Positions 34,827 to 43,679 of a stretch of DNA of 64,000 nt are shown here, one piece after another. Under the pieces are notes generated by a model that had not been told where the DNA came from, searched no databases, and was given only the letters and a program-made list of their open reading frames with translations. The translations under genes were made by a program, and so were the position numbers. The stretch spans positions 62,001-126,000 of the forward strand of contig CAMKSQ010000001.1 of assembly GCA_946415475.1 (NCBI GenBank), written 5' to 3'. This stretch comes from an uncultured Bacteroidales bacterium (GTDB lineage: Bacteria > Bacteroidota > Bacteroidia > Bacteroidales > UBA932). Each line of letters opens with the position of its first letter. The stretch's first letter is position 1.

Positions 34827-36014
34827 ATGGCAAATAAAAGAGACTACTATGAGGTATTGGGCGTAGCCAAAACCGCCTCGGCCGACGAAATCAAATCGGC
34901 CTACCGGAAACTGGCCCTCAAATGGCACCCGGACCGTTGGGTAAACGGCACGGATGCGGAGAAAAAGACCGCGGAAGAGAACTTCAAGGAAGCGGCCGAG
35001 GCCTATTCCATCCTGAGCGATCCTGACAAACGTGCCAAATATGACAAGTTTGGCTTTGCAGCTGAACAGATGGGCGGCGGCGCCGGAGGATTCGACTTCG
35101 GCGGCATGGATATCAACGATTTCCTGCGCAATGTCTTCGGTGGTAGTTTCGGCTTCGACTTCGGCGGTTTCGGTGGCGGTGGATTCGGCGGCTTTGGCGG
35201 AGATAGCCAGCCGCGCACCCTGCGCGGACGCGATATCCGTACCAGCGTCAAACTCACTTTGGAAGAGATTGCCACAGGCTGTGAAAAAGAGATTTCCCTG
35301 GAGCGTGCCCGTCCCTGCCCGGACTGCGGCGGCAAAGGCGCCAAGAACAACTCCGACATCAAAACCTGTCCCACCTGTAACGGCCAGGGCCGCGTACGCC
35401 AGCAGGCGCGCGGCCTGTTTGGCATGACATACACCGTTGGCGTATGCCCGCAGTGTCAGGGAGAAGGCAAAATCATCAGCAACCCTTGCCGCCGTTGCAA
35501 CGGCACGGGTCTGGAGCGCCGCCGGGAAACCGTAAAGGTACGCATCCCGGCCGGTGTAGAGAACGGCATGCAGCTCACCATTCAGGGAGAGGGCCATTCC
35601 GCACCGCACGGAGGCGTCAACGGAGACTTGCTCGTGGTTATCAACGAAGTCCAGCATCCGCAGTTGCAGCGGGATGGCAACAACCTCTTCTTCACCCGCG
35701 TCATCTCTGTGATGGATGCCATGCTGGGTTGCGAGGTCTCTATCCCCTGCCTGGATGGCAGCTATAAGGTAAAGGTGGAGCCCGGCACCCAGTCCGGCAC
35801 TGTAGTAAAACTGCGCGGGAAGGGTCTTCCCAGCGTTCAGGGCTATGGCCGCGGCACCGGTGACCTGTATGTCAAATTCCTGGTTTGGGTTCCCCATAAA
35901 CTCTCCCGCAGCGAGAAAGAAGCCCTGGAGCAAATGCGCAGCAGCAGCAGCTTTACACCGGACCTTTCCCGGGAAGACAAAGCCACCTTCGACAAAGTGA
36001 AGAATATTTTCTAA
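34827..36014 (+). CDS. dnaJ: Chaperone DnaJ
   Basis: Hsp40 co-chaperone that delivers clients to DnaK. 395 residues: J domain with the HPD tripeptide (KWHPDRWVNG; Arg replaces the usual Lys after HPD), a Gly/Phe-rich linker (about 85-130), a zinc region with four CxxCxGxG motifs (CPDCGGKG, CPTCNGQG, CPQCQGEG, CRRCNGTG) and the C-terminal peptide-binding domains (IPAGVENGMQL, LRGKGLPS). Type I DnaJ. dnaK is not in the window. Confidence 0.97.
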   Translation: MANKRDYYEVLGVAKTASADEIKSAYRKLALKWHPDRWVNGTDAEKKTAEENFKEAAEAYSILSDPDKRAKYDKFGFAAEQMGGGAGGFDFGGMDINDFLRNVFGGSFGFDFGGFGGGGFGGFGGDSQPRTLRGRDIRTSVKLTLEEIATGCEKEISLERARPCPDCGGKGAKNNSDIKTCPTCNGQGRVRQQARGLFGMTYTVGVCPQCQGEGKIISNPCRRCNGTGLERRRETVKVRIPAGVENGMQLTIQGEGHSAPHGGVNGDLLVVINEVQHPQLQRDGNNLFFTRVISVMDAMLGCEVSIPCLDGSYKVKVEPGTQSGTVVKLRGKGLPSVQGYGRGTGDLYVKFLVWVPHKLSRSEKEALEQMRSSSSFTPDLSREDKATFDKVKNIF

Positions 36015-36030
36015 ATTTTTCTTGAAAAGT

Positions 36031-36061
36031 TTTGGAGGTTTGCAAAAAATTACTACCTTTG
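36031..36061 (+). promoter_or_regulatory. Promoter of rplS
   Basis: -33 TTTG (36031-36034), 19 bp spacer, -7 TACCTTTG (36054-36061). Confidence 0.8.
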
Positions 36062-36065
36062 CAGT

Positions 36066-36130
36066 CCCAAAACAAACGCAACCTCTTGTAAGGAGCCAAA
36101 CCGCAATGTTGCTTAAAGGATTTAGAAATT
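36066..36130 (+). promoter_or_regulatory. rplS leader with possible autoregulatory hairpin
   Basis: GCAAC (36078-36082) pairs with GTTGC (36108-36112), enclosing CTC-TTGTAAG-GAG. Leaders that bind L19 are known in several bacterial groups; whether this matches a described class is not established here. Confidence 0.4.
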
Positions 36131-36499
36131 ATGGATTTGATTAAAATTGCAGAGCAGGCTTTCAATAACGAGAAAGCAGCCTCCTATCCGGAGTTCAAGG
36201 CCGGTGATACCATCACCGTTACCTACAGAATTAAGGAAGGTGATAAGGAAAGACTTCAGAAGTTCCGCGGTGTCGTTATCCAGATCAGCGGTCAGGATGC
36301 ATTCACCAAAACTTTCACCGTCCGCAAAATCGCCAGTGGCGTGGGTGTAGAAAGAATTTTCCCTTTCCAGTCCCCGTTCATTGAGAGCATTGAGGTTAAC
36401 AAATACGGTAAAGTGCGTCGCGCACGTATCTTCTACCTCCGTGACCTCACCGGCAAGAAGGCCCGCATCCGCGAGAAAGTCTACGCTGCTGAAAAATAA
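36131..36499 (+). CDS. rplS: 50S ribosomal protein L19
   Basis: 122-residue bL19, located at the subunit interface. Signature stretches: [51 protein letters not shown] and [18 protein letters not shown]. It stands alone rather than in the rpsP-trmD operon and is followed 27 nt later by tRNA-Arg, perhaps on the same message. Confidence 0.97.
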   Translation: MDLIKIAEQAFNNEKAASYPEFKAGDTITVTYRIKEGDKERLQKFRGVVIQISGQDAFTKTFTVRKIASGVGVERIFPFQSPFIESIEVNKYGKVRRARIFYLRDLTGKKARIREKVYAAEK

Positions 36500-36526
36500 G
36501 GAAGCGGCCTAAAGGCCCTCCAAAAT

Positions 36527-36600
36527 GGCTCCATAGCTCAATTGAATAGAGCATTTGACTACGGATCAAAAGGTTACAGGTTTGAGTCCTGTTGGAGTCA
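36527..36600 (+). tRNA. tRNA-Arg (anticodon ACG)
   Basis: 74 nt cloverleaf: acceptor GGCTCCA/TGGAGTC, anticodon loop CTACGGA (ACG, read as ICG after TadA deamination, decoding CGN), T arm with TTTGAGT. CCA not encoded. Probably co-transcribed with rplS. Confidence 0.96.
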
Positions 36601-36608
36601 CTTCAAAA

Positions 36609-36647
36609 CCCCGTCTGAAGTGTGTGTCAGACGGGGTTTTATTTTTT
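36609..36647 (+). terminator. Terminator after tRNA-Arg
   Basis: CCCCGTCTGA / TCAGACGGGG, 10 bp stem, 8 nt loop, followed by TTTTATTTTTT. Confidence 0.93.
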
Positions 36648-36733
36648 CTTGCCCCACCGTTGCCCACGGAGATGGGCCGAAAGTAATTGACCAGGCTCGG
36701 GGCGCCCTTTATAATATAGAGCAGATTGTGCAC

Positions 36734-36763
36734 TTGACAGAACCGCGAAAAATCGTATCTTTG
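36734..36763 (+). promoter_or_regulatory. Promoter of the DUF4491 gene
   Basis: -33 TTG (36734-36736, in TTGACA), 19 bp spacer, -7 TATCTTTG (36756-36763). Confidence 0.78.
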
Positions 36764-36782
36764 TAAGTCATAATGAAATAGA

Positions 36783-37109
36783 ATGAATCTGAGTGGTATT
36801 ATTGTAGGCGCAGCCGTTTTCCTGAGCATTGGCATTTGCCATCCGGCCGTCATCAAAATGGAGTATTACTGGGGCAAACAGTCCTGGTGGGTGTGGCTGG
36901 TGGTTGGCTTGATGTGTGTTGCAGCCTCCCTGCTGGTAAATAACCAGATTGTATCCACCATCATCGGCGGATTTGCCTTCTCCTGTCTATGGGGAATCCA
37001 CGAGATGTTTCTGCAGGAAAAACGTGTCCTGAAGGGCTGGTTCCCGGAAAATCCCAAACGACACGCCTATTATGAGCAGAAGCGGACAGAATTGGGCATC
37101 AAGCTTTGA
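36783..37109 (+). CDS. DUF4491 family membrane protein
   Basis: 108-residue protein with three hydrophobic segments (residues about 3-22, 35-53, 58-75) and a basic C-terminal tail (GWFPENPKRHAYYEQKR). Matches the DUF4491 family of Bacteroidota and some Firmicutes, function unknown. Monocistronic with its own promoter, upstream of ftcD. Confidence 0.82.
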   Translation: MNLSGIIVGAAVFLSIGICHPAVIKMEYYWGKQSWWVWLVVGLMCVAASLLVNNQIVSTIIGGFAFSCLWGIHEMFLQEKRVLKGWFPENPKRHAYYEQKRTELGIKL

Positions 37110-37136
37110 ATATCTCATAAACATTTGCTAACTTTA
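37105..37136 (+). promoter_or_regulatory. Promoter of ftcD
   Basis: -33 TTTG (37105-37108), 20 bp spacer, variant -7 TAACTTTA (37129-37136). From TTGA-TATCTC in the spacer to CTG-GAACTATGA at the start codon it closely matches the hutU promoter. Confidence 0.7.
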
Positions 37137-37159
37137 AGGTCGCATTAAAACTGTGAACT

Positions 37160-38797
37160 ATGAAGCAACTGATAGAATGTGTTCCCAATTACAGCGAAGG
37201 ACGAGATAAAAACGTTATCGACGCCATTGTAGCCGCCATCCAAACGGTAGAAGGCGTTAAAGTACTGGATGTAGACCCCGGCGAAGCCACCAACCGTACC
37301 GTGGTCACCTTTGTAGGTGAACCGGCGCCCGTTTGCGAGGCCGCCTTCCGTGGGGCCGCCAAGGCGCAGGAACTCATCGACATGAGACAACATCATGGGG
37401 CCCATCCCCGCAGCGGTGCCACAGACGTACTGCCCCTCATTCCCGTTGCCGGCATCACGCTGGAGGAATGCGCGGAACTGGCCCGTAACCTGGCCAAACG
37501 GATGTGGGAGGAACTGGGTATCCCCTGCTACTGCTATGAAGCGGCTGCCTTTAAGCCGGAGCGCAAGAACCTGGCCGTGTGCCGGGAAGGTGAATACGAA
37601 GCCCTTCCGGAGAAGATGACGGACCCTGCCCGCAAGCCGGACTTTGGCGGCAAGTGGGACCTGGTAGCCCAGAAAGCCGGTGCCACCAACGTGGGCGCCC
37701 GCGGGTTCCTGGTGGCGGTCAACTTCAACCTCAACACAACCAGTACGCGCCGCGCCATGGCAGTGGCCTTCGATGTCAGGGAAAAAGGCCGCAAGAACCC
37801 GAATGGAGAAGGCTGGATTCCCGGCTCCCTCAAGGGCACCAAAGCCATTGGCTGGTACATCGACGAATATGGCATCGCCCAGGTGTCCATGAACATTACG
37901 GATATCGACACCACTCCCCTGCACGTGGCTTTTGAAGAGGTGTGCGCCAAAGCCGCCGCCCGCGGCCTGCGCGTCACGGGAGCGGAGATTGTGGGCCTGG
38001 TGCCCAAGCGCGTATTGCTGGAAGCCGGTCGCTTCTATCTGGAAAAACAGCAGCGTTCCCTGGGTATCAGCGAAGAGGAAATCGTAAAGATTGCCGTCCG
38101 CTCCATGTCCCTGGATGACCTCAAGCCCTTCAATCCCAAGGAAAAAGTCATTGAATACCTTCTGGCCGATGAGCCGCATGGCCTGGCCCAGATGACGGTG
38201 GAAGGCTTCACCCGCGAGACTGCCAGCGAAAGCGCCGCCCCCGGTGGCGGATCCGTTTCGGCCTGCATGGGTGCCTTCGGCGCTGCCCTGGCCACCATGG
38301 TCGCCAACCTGTCCGCCCACAAGAGAGGCTGGGATGACCGCTGGAAAGAGTTCTCCGACGTAGCCGAAGAAGGACAAAAGCTGGTGGACGAACTGCTGGC
38401 CCTTATCGACGAAGATACTGCTGCCTTCAACCGCATCATGGACTGCTTCTCCATGCCCAAGGGCACCGATGAGGAGAAGGCCGCCCGGGATGTCGCCATC
38501 GAGGCAGCCACGCTCTATGCTGCCCAGGTGCCTCTCCGCACCATGGAGGCCGCCCTCAAGGCCCTGCCGCTGGCGCTGCAGATGGCGCAGAAAGGAAATC
38601 CGGCATCGGCCTCAGACGCCGGCGTAGCCGCCCTGGCCGCCGTAGCCGGCATTAAAGGCGCCCGCCTGAACGTGCGCATCAACTGCGCCGGGCTCAAAGA
38701 CAAAGCACCGGCCCAGCCCCTGTTGGAGCGAGCCGATGCCATCGTCGCAGAAGCGGTCCAGTTAGAAGCGCAGGTGCTCTCCCAGGTGGATCGTTAA
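37160..38797 (+). CDS. ftcD: Formiminotransferase-cyclodeaminase (bifunctional FtcD)
   Basis: Transfers the formimino group of N-formimino-L-glutamate to tetrahydrofolate, giving glutamate, then deaminates it to methenyl-THF. 545 residues, both halves present: formiminotransferase (about 1-325; LIECVPNYSEGRD, MRQHHGAHPRSGATD) and cyclodeaminase (about 335-545; FTRETASESAAPGGGSVSA, GNPASASDAGVAAL). Together with HutHUI this completes histidine to glutamate without hutG or hutF. A phosphatase gene on the other strand separates it from hutUHI. Confidence 0.95.
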   Translation: MKQLIECVPNYSEGRDKNVIDAIVAAIQTVEGVKVLDVDPGEATNRTVVTFVGEPAPVCEAAFRGAAKAQELIDMRQHHGAHPRSGATDVLPLIPVAGITLEECAELARNLAKRMWEELGIPCYCYEAAAFKPERKNLAVCREGEYEALPEKMTDPARKPDFGGKWDLVAQKAGATNVGARGFLVAVNFNLNTTSTRRAMAVAFDVREKGRKNPNGEGWIPGSLKGTKAIGWYIDEYGIAQVSMNITDIDTTPLHVAFEEVCAKAAARGLRVTGAEIVGLVPKRVLLEAGRFYLEKQQRSLGISEEEIVKIAVRSMSLDDLKPFNPKEKVIEYLLADEPHGLAQMTVEGFTRETASESAAPGGGSVSACMGAFGAALATMVANLSAHKRGWDDRWKEFSDVAEEGQKLVDELLALIDEDTAAFNRIMDCFSMPKGTDEEKAARDVAIEAATLYAAQVPLRTMEAALKALPLALQMAQKGNPASASDAGVAALAAVAGIKGARLNVRINCAGLKDKAPAQPLLERADAIVAEAVQLEAQVLSQVDR

Positions 38798-40077
38798 ATC
38801 TCCGGATGCTCTTTCCGTATCTGGTCTGTCCAGGTGCGGAAATCGCTCCAGCGATAGTAGTTACCCTGTACGGGCTTCAAGTCCGGCAGGGTAGCTTCGT
38901 TTTCATTCAGCACCACCTTGAAGAGAATATCGTTCTGCCGGTTCTTGTAAAAGACGAACAGGAGGGTGCCCGCCATGGGAATGTTGTAGTTCTGGAACCA
39001 GTATTTGGCATCGTCCGGGTTCTCGGGGATGGTGCCCATCTTGTTTACATTCAGCAGGGTTACCAATCCTTCCAGGATGTAGTCGTGACCAAAGCGCAAG
39101 TGCGCGGCACGGTTAGGATCACCGAAGGAGGCTTCGGCCTTGTTAATAATGTCTTCCAGCAGAGGGAGGACACCATAACGGGCGGTGATGTCACTGTAGA
39201 AGGAGTAGTAGTTGGCGGCTTCCCAGAACTTCAGGCGCTGGTCATCGGTTAGGAGGTCGTCGAAAAGGGGCTCCTTCTCATAATTATGGTATCCGCAGAG
39301 AAGCTCAAAGAGCTGGTCCAGGAAGCTTTCCTCGGCTTTTTCCTCCATCGGCTTAATGAAACTGCTGTCCGTGAACAATTTATCCAGGACTTCCTGAGGA
39401 TTGCAGGTACGGTTGAAGAACGCCTCGGGAGTTTCTATCGCGGGGGTATCCTTCTGGCCTTTGAAGGTGCGGCGGATGGCACGGGGAGCGCTGGGCGGGG
39501 CGATGATGCCCATGCCCATGTGGTCCGACTGCATGCGGATTTGCAGTTTGGGATTCCCGCTCATCAGGCCCGTATTGAAAGCGCCCATGCTCACGATGCA
39601 GCGTTGGCCCGTAGAGGAAAGGGCGTCCACTTTTTTGCGGCCCTTGAACACCTGCGGGAACTGCTCATAGACATAAGTGCCTATAGCCAGGTGCTGGTCG
39701 AAGCCTAGAGGAACCAGGTCTCCGGTATTGATGTACGGCTCCTGATAGAAGGCTTCGTACTTTTTGGCAAACTCCTTCCCATAGGGGGTAAGGACATCCT
39801 TCTCGGCGGCCTTCTTGAAAACGTCGCGGATGAGGGTGTAGGTTTCGGAATTCCAGGCATAGCGGGACCCGTGGCGGCCATAGTGGCTGATATAGAACGG
39901 TTTGTAACCGCTCGGGGCCTTGGAGAGGGTGGAGAATTCGTCCAGCCGGTGGGGGCCTTCCATGCCGTAGGACTTGCGGACATCGGACTGTACTCGGTCT
40001 AATACGTCATATTGCTGGGCTTGCAGCAGCATGCAGGACAGAAGGATGCCTGCCGATAAGGTCATTAGTTTTTTCAT
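38794..40077 (-). CDS. Secreted histidine-type phosphatase
   Basis: 427 residues with a Sec signal (MKKLMTLSAGILLSCMLLQAQ). Histidine acid phosphatase superfamily, branch 2: catalytic RHG motif in YISHYGRHGSRYA and the second-site motif LRFGHDYILEGLV. Relatives include acid phosphatases, MINPP-type and phytase-like enzymes; the substrate cannot be assigned. The start at 40077 is fixed by the signal peptide; the -7 box ends only 5 nt upstream, suggesting a leaderless message. Divergent from hutU with interleaved promoters, but no metabolic link to histidine is evident. Confidence 0.88.
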   Translation of the reverse strand: MKKLMTLSAGILLSCMLLQAQQYDVLDRVQSDVRKSYGMEGPHRLDEFSTLSKAPSGYKPFYISHYGRHGSRYAWNSETYTLIRDVFKKAAEKDVLTPYGKEFAKKYEAFYQEPYINTGDLVPLGFDQHLAIGTYVYEQFPQVFKGRKKVDALSSTGQRCIVSMGAFNTGLMSGNPKLQIRMQSDHMGMGIIAPPSAPRAIRRTFKGQKDTPAIETPEAFFNRTCNPQEVLDKLFTDSSFIKPMEEKAEESFLDQLFELLCGYHNYEKEPLFDDLLTDDQRLKFWEAANYYSFYSDITARYGVLPLLEDIINKAEASFGDPNRAAHLRFGHDYILEGLVTLLNVNKMGTIPENPDDAKYWFQNYNIPMAGTLLFVFYKNRQNDILFKVVLNENEATLPDLKPVQGNYYRWSDFRTWTDQIRKEHPEI

Positions 40078-40082
40078 AGATT

Positions 40083-40114
40083 CAAAGATAACCATTTCCT
40101 TGACTATCTCCAAA
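40083..40114 (-). promoter_or_regulatory. Promoter of the histidine phosphatase gene
   Basis: Minus strand: -33 TTTG (40111-40114), 20 bp spacer, -7 TATCTTTG (40083-40090), then five bases to the ATG. Confidence 0.75.
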
Positions 40115-40130
40115 AGAATAACTAACTTTA
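40100..40130 (+). promoter_or_regulatory. Promoter of hutUHI
   Basis: -33 TTG (40100-40102), 20 bp spacer, variant -7 TAACTTTA (40123-40130). Lies across the opposing phosphatase promoter. Shares the ftcD promoter pattern. Confidence 0.7.
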
Positions 40131-40156
40131 TGGACTTAAACGAAAACACTGGAACT

Positions 40157-42190
40157 ATGACCTTCCAAGAAGAAATTCTGCTTGGTATTCCCGCGCAGTT
40201 GCCGGAAGCCAAGCCCTACGACAAAGAGATAAACCACGCTCCCAAACGCAAGGATATCCTGACCGCAGAGGAAAAGGTGCTGGCGCTCAAGAACGCGCTC
40301 CGGTACTTCCCTGAGGCACTTCACGCACAACTGGCGCCGGAATTTGCGCAGGAGCTGAAGGAATACGGACGCATCTACATGTATCGGTATCGGCCTTCTT
40401 ATAAAATGTACGCCAGGCCGATAGACGAATACCCCGCCAGGAGCCGTCAGGCGGCGGCCATCATGGCCATGATCCAGAACAACCTGGACCCGCGCGTGGC
40501 CCAGCACCCGCACGAGCTCATCATCTACGGCGGCAACGGCGCCATCTTCCAGAACTGGGCCCAGTACCGGCTGGTGATGCAGTACCTCGCTACCATGACC
40601 GACGAACAAACGCTGGTAATGTACTCCGGCCATCCGCTGGGTCTCTTCCCCAGCCACAAGGATGCCCCGCGCGTTATCGTGACCAACGGCATGGTCATCC
40701 CCAACTACTCCAAGCCGGACGATTGGGAGCGCTTCAACGCCCTGGGCGTGAGCCAATATGGCCAGATGACCGCCGGTTCCTATATGTATATAGGTCCCCA
40801 GGGCATCGTGCACGGCACCACCATCACGGTGATGAACGCCGGAAGGAAGGTGCTTCAGGGCAGGAGATCCCGGATCGAGTCCGGGATGAGGAAGGAGGAT
40901 TCCCTGAACGGTCTCCTCTTCGTTACCGCCGGTCTGGGCGGCATGTCGGGCGCACAGCCCAAGGCCGGTAACATCGCCGGTGTGGTGAGCGTGACGGCAG
41001 AAATCAATCCCAAGGCTGCCGAAAAACGCCACCAGCAGGGCTGGGTGGACGAATTGCATACAGATTTGGACGAACTCATCCCCCGCATCAAAAAAGCAGT
41101 GGAAGCCAAGGAAGTGGTCTCCCTGGCCTATGTAGGCAACGTGGTAGACCTGTGGGAACGCCTGGCGGCAGAGGACATGCATGTGGACTTGGGAAGCGAC
41201 CAGACCTCCCTGCACAATCCCTGGGCCGGTGGCTATTATCCCGTAGGCTACAGCCTGGAAGAAAGCAAGCGCCTGATGGCAGAGGAGCCGGAACGCTTCA
41301 AGGAAGCGGTACAGGCTTCCCTCCGCCGCCATGTGGCCGCCATCAACCAACTTGCCGATAAAGGCATGTACTTCTTTGACTACGGCAACGCCTTCCTCCT
41401 GGAAAGTTCCCGCGCCGGGGCCGATGTCATGAAGGCGGACGGCACCTTCCGCTACCCTTCCTACGTGCAGGACATCATGGGCCCGATGTACTTCGACTAC
41501 GGCTTCGGTCCCTTCCGCTGGGTGTGCATGAGCGAAAAACCGGAAGACCTGCAGAAGACCGACGATCTGGCCGTGAAGGTGCTTTCGGAACTGGCCGCCC
41601 AGTCGCCGGCAGAGATCGCCGGACAGATGCGCGACAACATCCACTGGATTCAGGAAGCCGGCCGTAACCATCTGGTAGTTGGTTCCCAGGCCCGCATCCT
41701 GTACGCAGACTGCGAAGGCCGCACCAAGATCGCCCTGGCCTTCAACGAGGCCATCCGCAGCGGTGAAATATCGGCCCCCATCGTGCTGGGCCGCGACCAC
41801 CACGACGTCTCCGGCACGGACTCTCCCTTCCGCGAAACCTCCAATATCTATGACGGTTCCCGTTTCTGTGCCGATATGGCCGTACAGAACGTCATTGGCG
41901 ACGGCTTCCGCGGCGCTACGTGGGTGAGTATCCACAACGGCGGCGGCGTTGGCTGGGGCGAGGTCATCAACGGTGGCTTCGGCATGGTCATCGACGGCTC
42001 CGAGGACAGCGCCCGCCATATCCGCGAGATGCTGTTCTGGGACGTGAACAACGGCATCGCCCGCCGCAGCTGGGCCCGCAACGAAGGCGCCCGCTTCGCC
42101 ATCGAACGCGAAATGAAACGTACCCCCGGCCTCATCGTCACCCTTCCTAACGAGGCCAATGATAACCTAATCAGAAAAACTTTACAATAA
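40157..42190 (+). CDS. hutU: Urocanate hydratase
   Basis: NAD-dependent enzyme turning urocanate into imidazolone propionate. 677 residues from the ATG at 40157 (MTFQEEILLGIP), the start typical of Bacteroidota HutU; the ATG at 40130 overlaps the -7 box. Motifs: KPYDKEINHAPKR, HELIIYGGNGAIFQNWAQY, YIGPQGIVHGTTIT, GLGGMSGAQPKAGNIAG, LGRDHHDVSGTDSP and HNGGGVGWGEVINGG. About 14 residues (near 234-248, GRRSRIESGMRKEDS) are an extra loop encoded by a palindromic DNA insert. hutH starts 4 nt after its stop. Confidence 0.95.
   Translation: MTFQEEILLGIPAQLPEAKPYDKEINHAPKRKDILTAEEKVLALKNALRYFPEALHAQLAPEFAQELKEYGRIYMYRYRPSYKMYARPIDEYPARSRQAAAIMAMIQNNLDPRVAQHPHELIIYGGNGAIFQNWAQYRLVMQYLATMTDEQTLVMYSGHPLGLFPSHKDAPRVIVTNGMVIPNYSKPDDWERFNALGVSQYGQMTAGSYMYIGPQGIVHGTTITVMNAGRKVLQGRRSRIESGMRKEDSLNGLLFVTAGLGGMSGAQPKAGNIAGVVSVTAEINPKAAEKRHQQGWVDELHTDLDELIPRIKKAVEAKEVVSLAYVGNVVDLWERLAAEDMHVDLGSDQTSLHNPWAGGYYPVGYSLEESKRLMAEEPERFKEAVQASLRRHVAAINQLADKGMYFFDYGNAFLLESSRAGADVMKADGTFRYPSYVQDIMGPMYFDYGFGPFRWVCMSEKPEDLQKTDDLAVKVLSELAAQSPAEIAGQMRDNIHWIQEAGRNHLVVGSQARILYADCEGRTKIALAFNEAIRSGEISAPIVLGRDHHDVSGTDSPFRETSNIYDGSRFCADMAVQNVIGDGFRGATWVSIHNGGGVGWGEVINGGFGMVIDGSEDSARHIREMLFWDVNNGIARRSWARNEGARFAIEREMKRTPGLIVTLPNEANDNLIRKTLQ
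40860..40898 (+). repeat. Palindromic in-frame insert inside hutU
   Basis: ATCCCGGA (40867-40874), loop TCGAG, TCCGGGAT (40880-40887), within a stretch that keeps the reading frame. The unit resembles dispersed AGATCCCGG..CCGGGATGA repeats known in many bacterial genomes. Confidence 0.65.
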
Positions 42191-42194
42191 GCGT

Positions 42195-43679
42195 ATGCAT
42201 TCCATCTCATCGGAACATCTTTCCCTGGAACGGGTAAAGGAGATTATCGACAATCATGAAAAAATGACGCTTTCGCAAGAGGCCGTGGAGGCCATTGTGA
42301 AATGCCGCGAATACCTGGACCGCAAAATGGACGACATCGGGCGGCCCGTCTATGGCGTCACCACCGGCTTTGGCTCGCTGTACAACGTGACCATTCCCAA
42401 GGAGGACCTGAGCCAGTTGCAGCACAACCTGGTGATGTCGCACGCCTGCGGCGCCGGCGAAAAAGTGCGTCCGGAGATTGTGAAACTGATGCTGCTCCTG
42501 AAGGCACAGTCGCTCTCCTACGGCCATTCCGGCGCGCAGCTCATCACGGTACAGCGACTCGTAGACATGTTCAACGAGGACGTTCTGCCCATCGTCTACC
42601 AGCAGGGCTCGCTGGGTGCCTCCGGGGACCTGGCTCCCCTGGCCCATCTGAGCCTCCCGCTCATCGGTCTCGGTGAGGTGCTGTATAAAGGAAAAGTCCG
42701 CCCGTCCGCCGATGTCTGGAAAGAGCTGGGCTGGGAGCCTATCAAACTGCAGAGCAAAGAAGGACTGGCGCTGCTGAACGGCACGCAGTTCATGAGCGCG
42801 CACGCCATCTGGAGCATCCTCAAGAGCATGCGCCTAAGCCGCTGGGCAGACCTGATCGGTGCCATGTCGCTGGATGCCTACGACGGCCGCATCGAACCGT
42901 TCCTTCCCCTCACCCACCTGCTGCGGCCGCACAAGGGACAGATTCTCACCGGAAAGAAATTCATGGAGATTCTGGAAGGCAGCGAACTCATCCGCCGGCC
43001 CAAGGAACATGTCCAGGATCCCTACAGCTTCCGCTGCATCCCGCAGGTGCACGGCGCCGTGAAAGACAATATCATGTACGTGAAGTCGGTCATCGAGAAT
43101 GAAATCAATTCCGCCACGGACAATCCCAATATCTTCCCGGACGAGGACATGGTCATCTCTGCCGGCAACTTCCACGGAGAGCCCATCGCCATCCCCATGG
43201 ATTCGCTGGCCATCGCCATGAGCGAGCTCGCAAGTATCTCTGAAAGAAGAACTTACCAGCTTATCCACGGACTTCGCGGCCTGCCCAAGTACCTGGTCAC
43301 AGAGCCCGGCCTCAACAGCGGTTTCATGATTCCGCAGTACACCGCCGCCAGCATTGTCTCCCAGAACAAGGGATTGTGCTGGCCCGCCTCGTGCGACTCC
43401 ATCCCCTCTTCGCAGGGTCAGGAGGACCATGTTTCCATGGGCTCCAACAGTGCCACCAAGCTGGTACGGATTGTCGATAATGTGGAAACGGTGCTGGCCA
43501 TCGAGCTGTTCAACGCCGCCCAGGCGCTGGAGTTCCGCCGCCCCGCCAAGAGTTCCCCTGTCCTGGAGCGCATCTTTGCCGATTATCGCAAGGAGGTTCC
43601 CTTCGTAGTCACCGACACCTACATGCATCCGCTCATCGAAAAATCGGTCCTGTTTATCAGAAATGAGTCTTATTTATAA
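42195..43679 (+). CDS. hutH: Histidine ammonia-lyase
   Basis: First step of histidine degradation: non-oxidative deamination to urocanate. 494 residues. The Ala142-Ser143-Gly144 triad (GSLGASGDLAPLAHL) cyclises into the MIO cofactor. Other family stretches: YGVTTGFGSLYN, SYGHSGAQLI, DNPNIF, and SSQGQEDHVSMGSN near the C-terminus. Second gene of hutU-hutH-hutI; overlaps hutI by 17 nt. Confidence 0.97.
   Translation: MHSISSEHLSLERVKEIIDNHEKMTLSQEAVEAIVKCREYLDRKMDDIGRPVYGVTTGFGSLYNVTIPKEDLSQLQHNLVMSHACGAGEKVRPEIVKLMLLLKAQSLSYGHSGAQLITVQRLVDMFNEDVLPIVYQQGSLGASGDLAPLAHLSLPLIGLGEVLYKGKVRPSADVWKELGWEPIKLQSKEGLALLNGTQFMSAHAIWSILKSMRLSRWADLIGAMSLDAYDGRIEPFLPLTHLLRPHKGQILTGKKFMEILEGSELIRRPKEHVQDPYSFRCIPQVHGAVKDNIMYVKSVIENEINSATDNPNIFPDEDMVISAGNFHGEPIAIPMDSLAIAMSELASISERRTYQLIHGLRGLPKYLVTEPGLNSGFMIPQYTAASIVSQNKGLCWPASCDSIPSSQGQEDHVSMGSNSATKLVRIVDNVETVLAIELFNAAQALEFRRPAKSSPVLERIFADYRKEVPFVVTDTYMHPLIEKSVLFIRNESYL

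Noticed and set aside
40130..40156. Upstream ATG at 40130 as hutU start
   Set aside because: It overlaps the -7 box, and family N-termini begin at the ATG at 40157, where the leader also matches ftcD.
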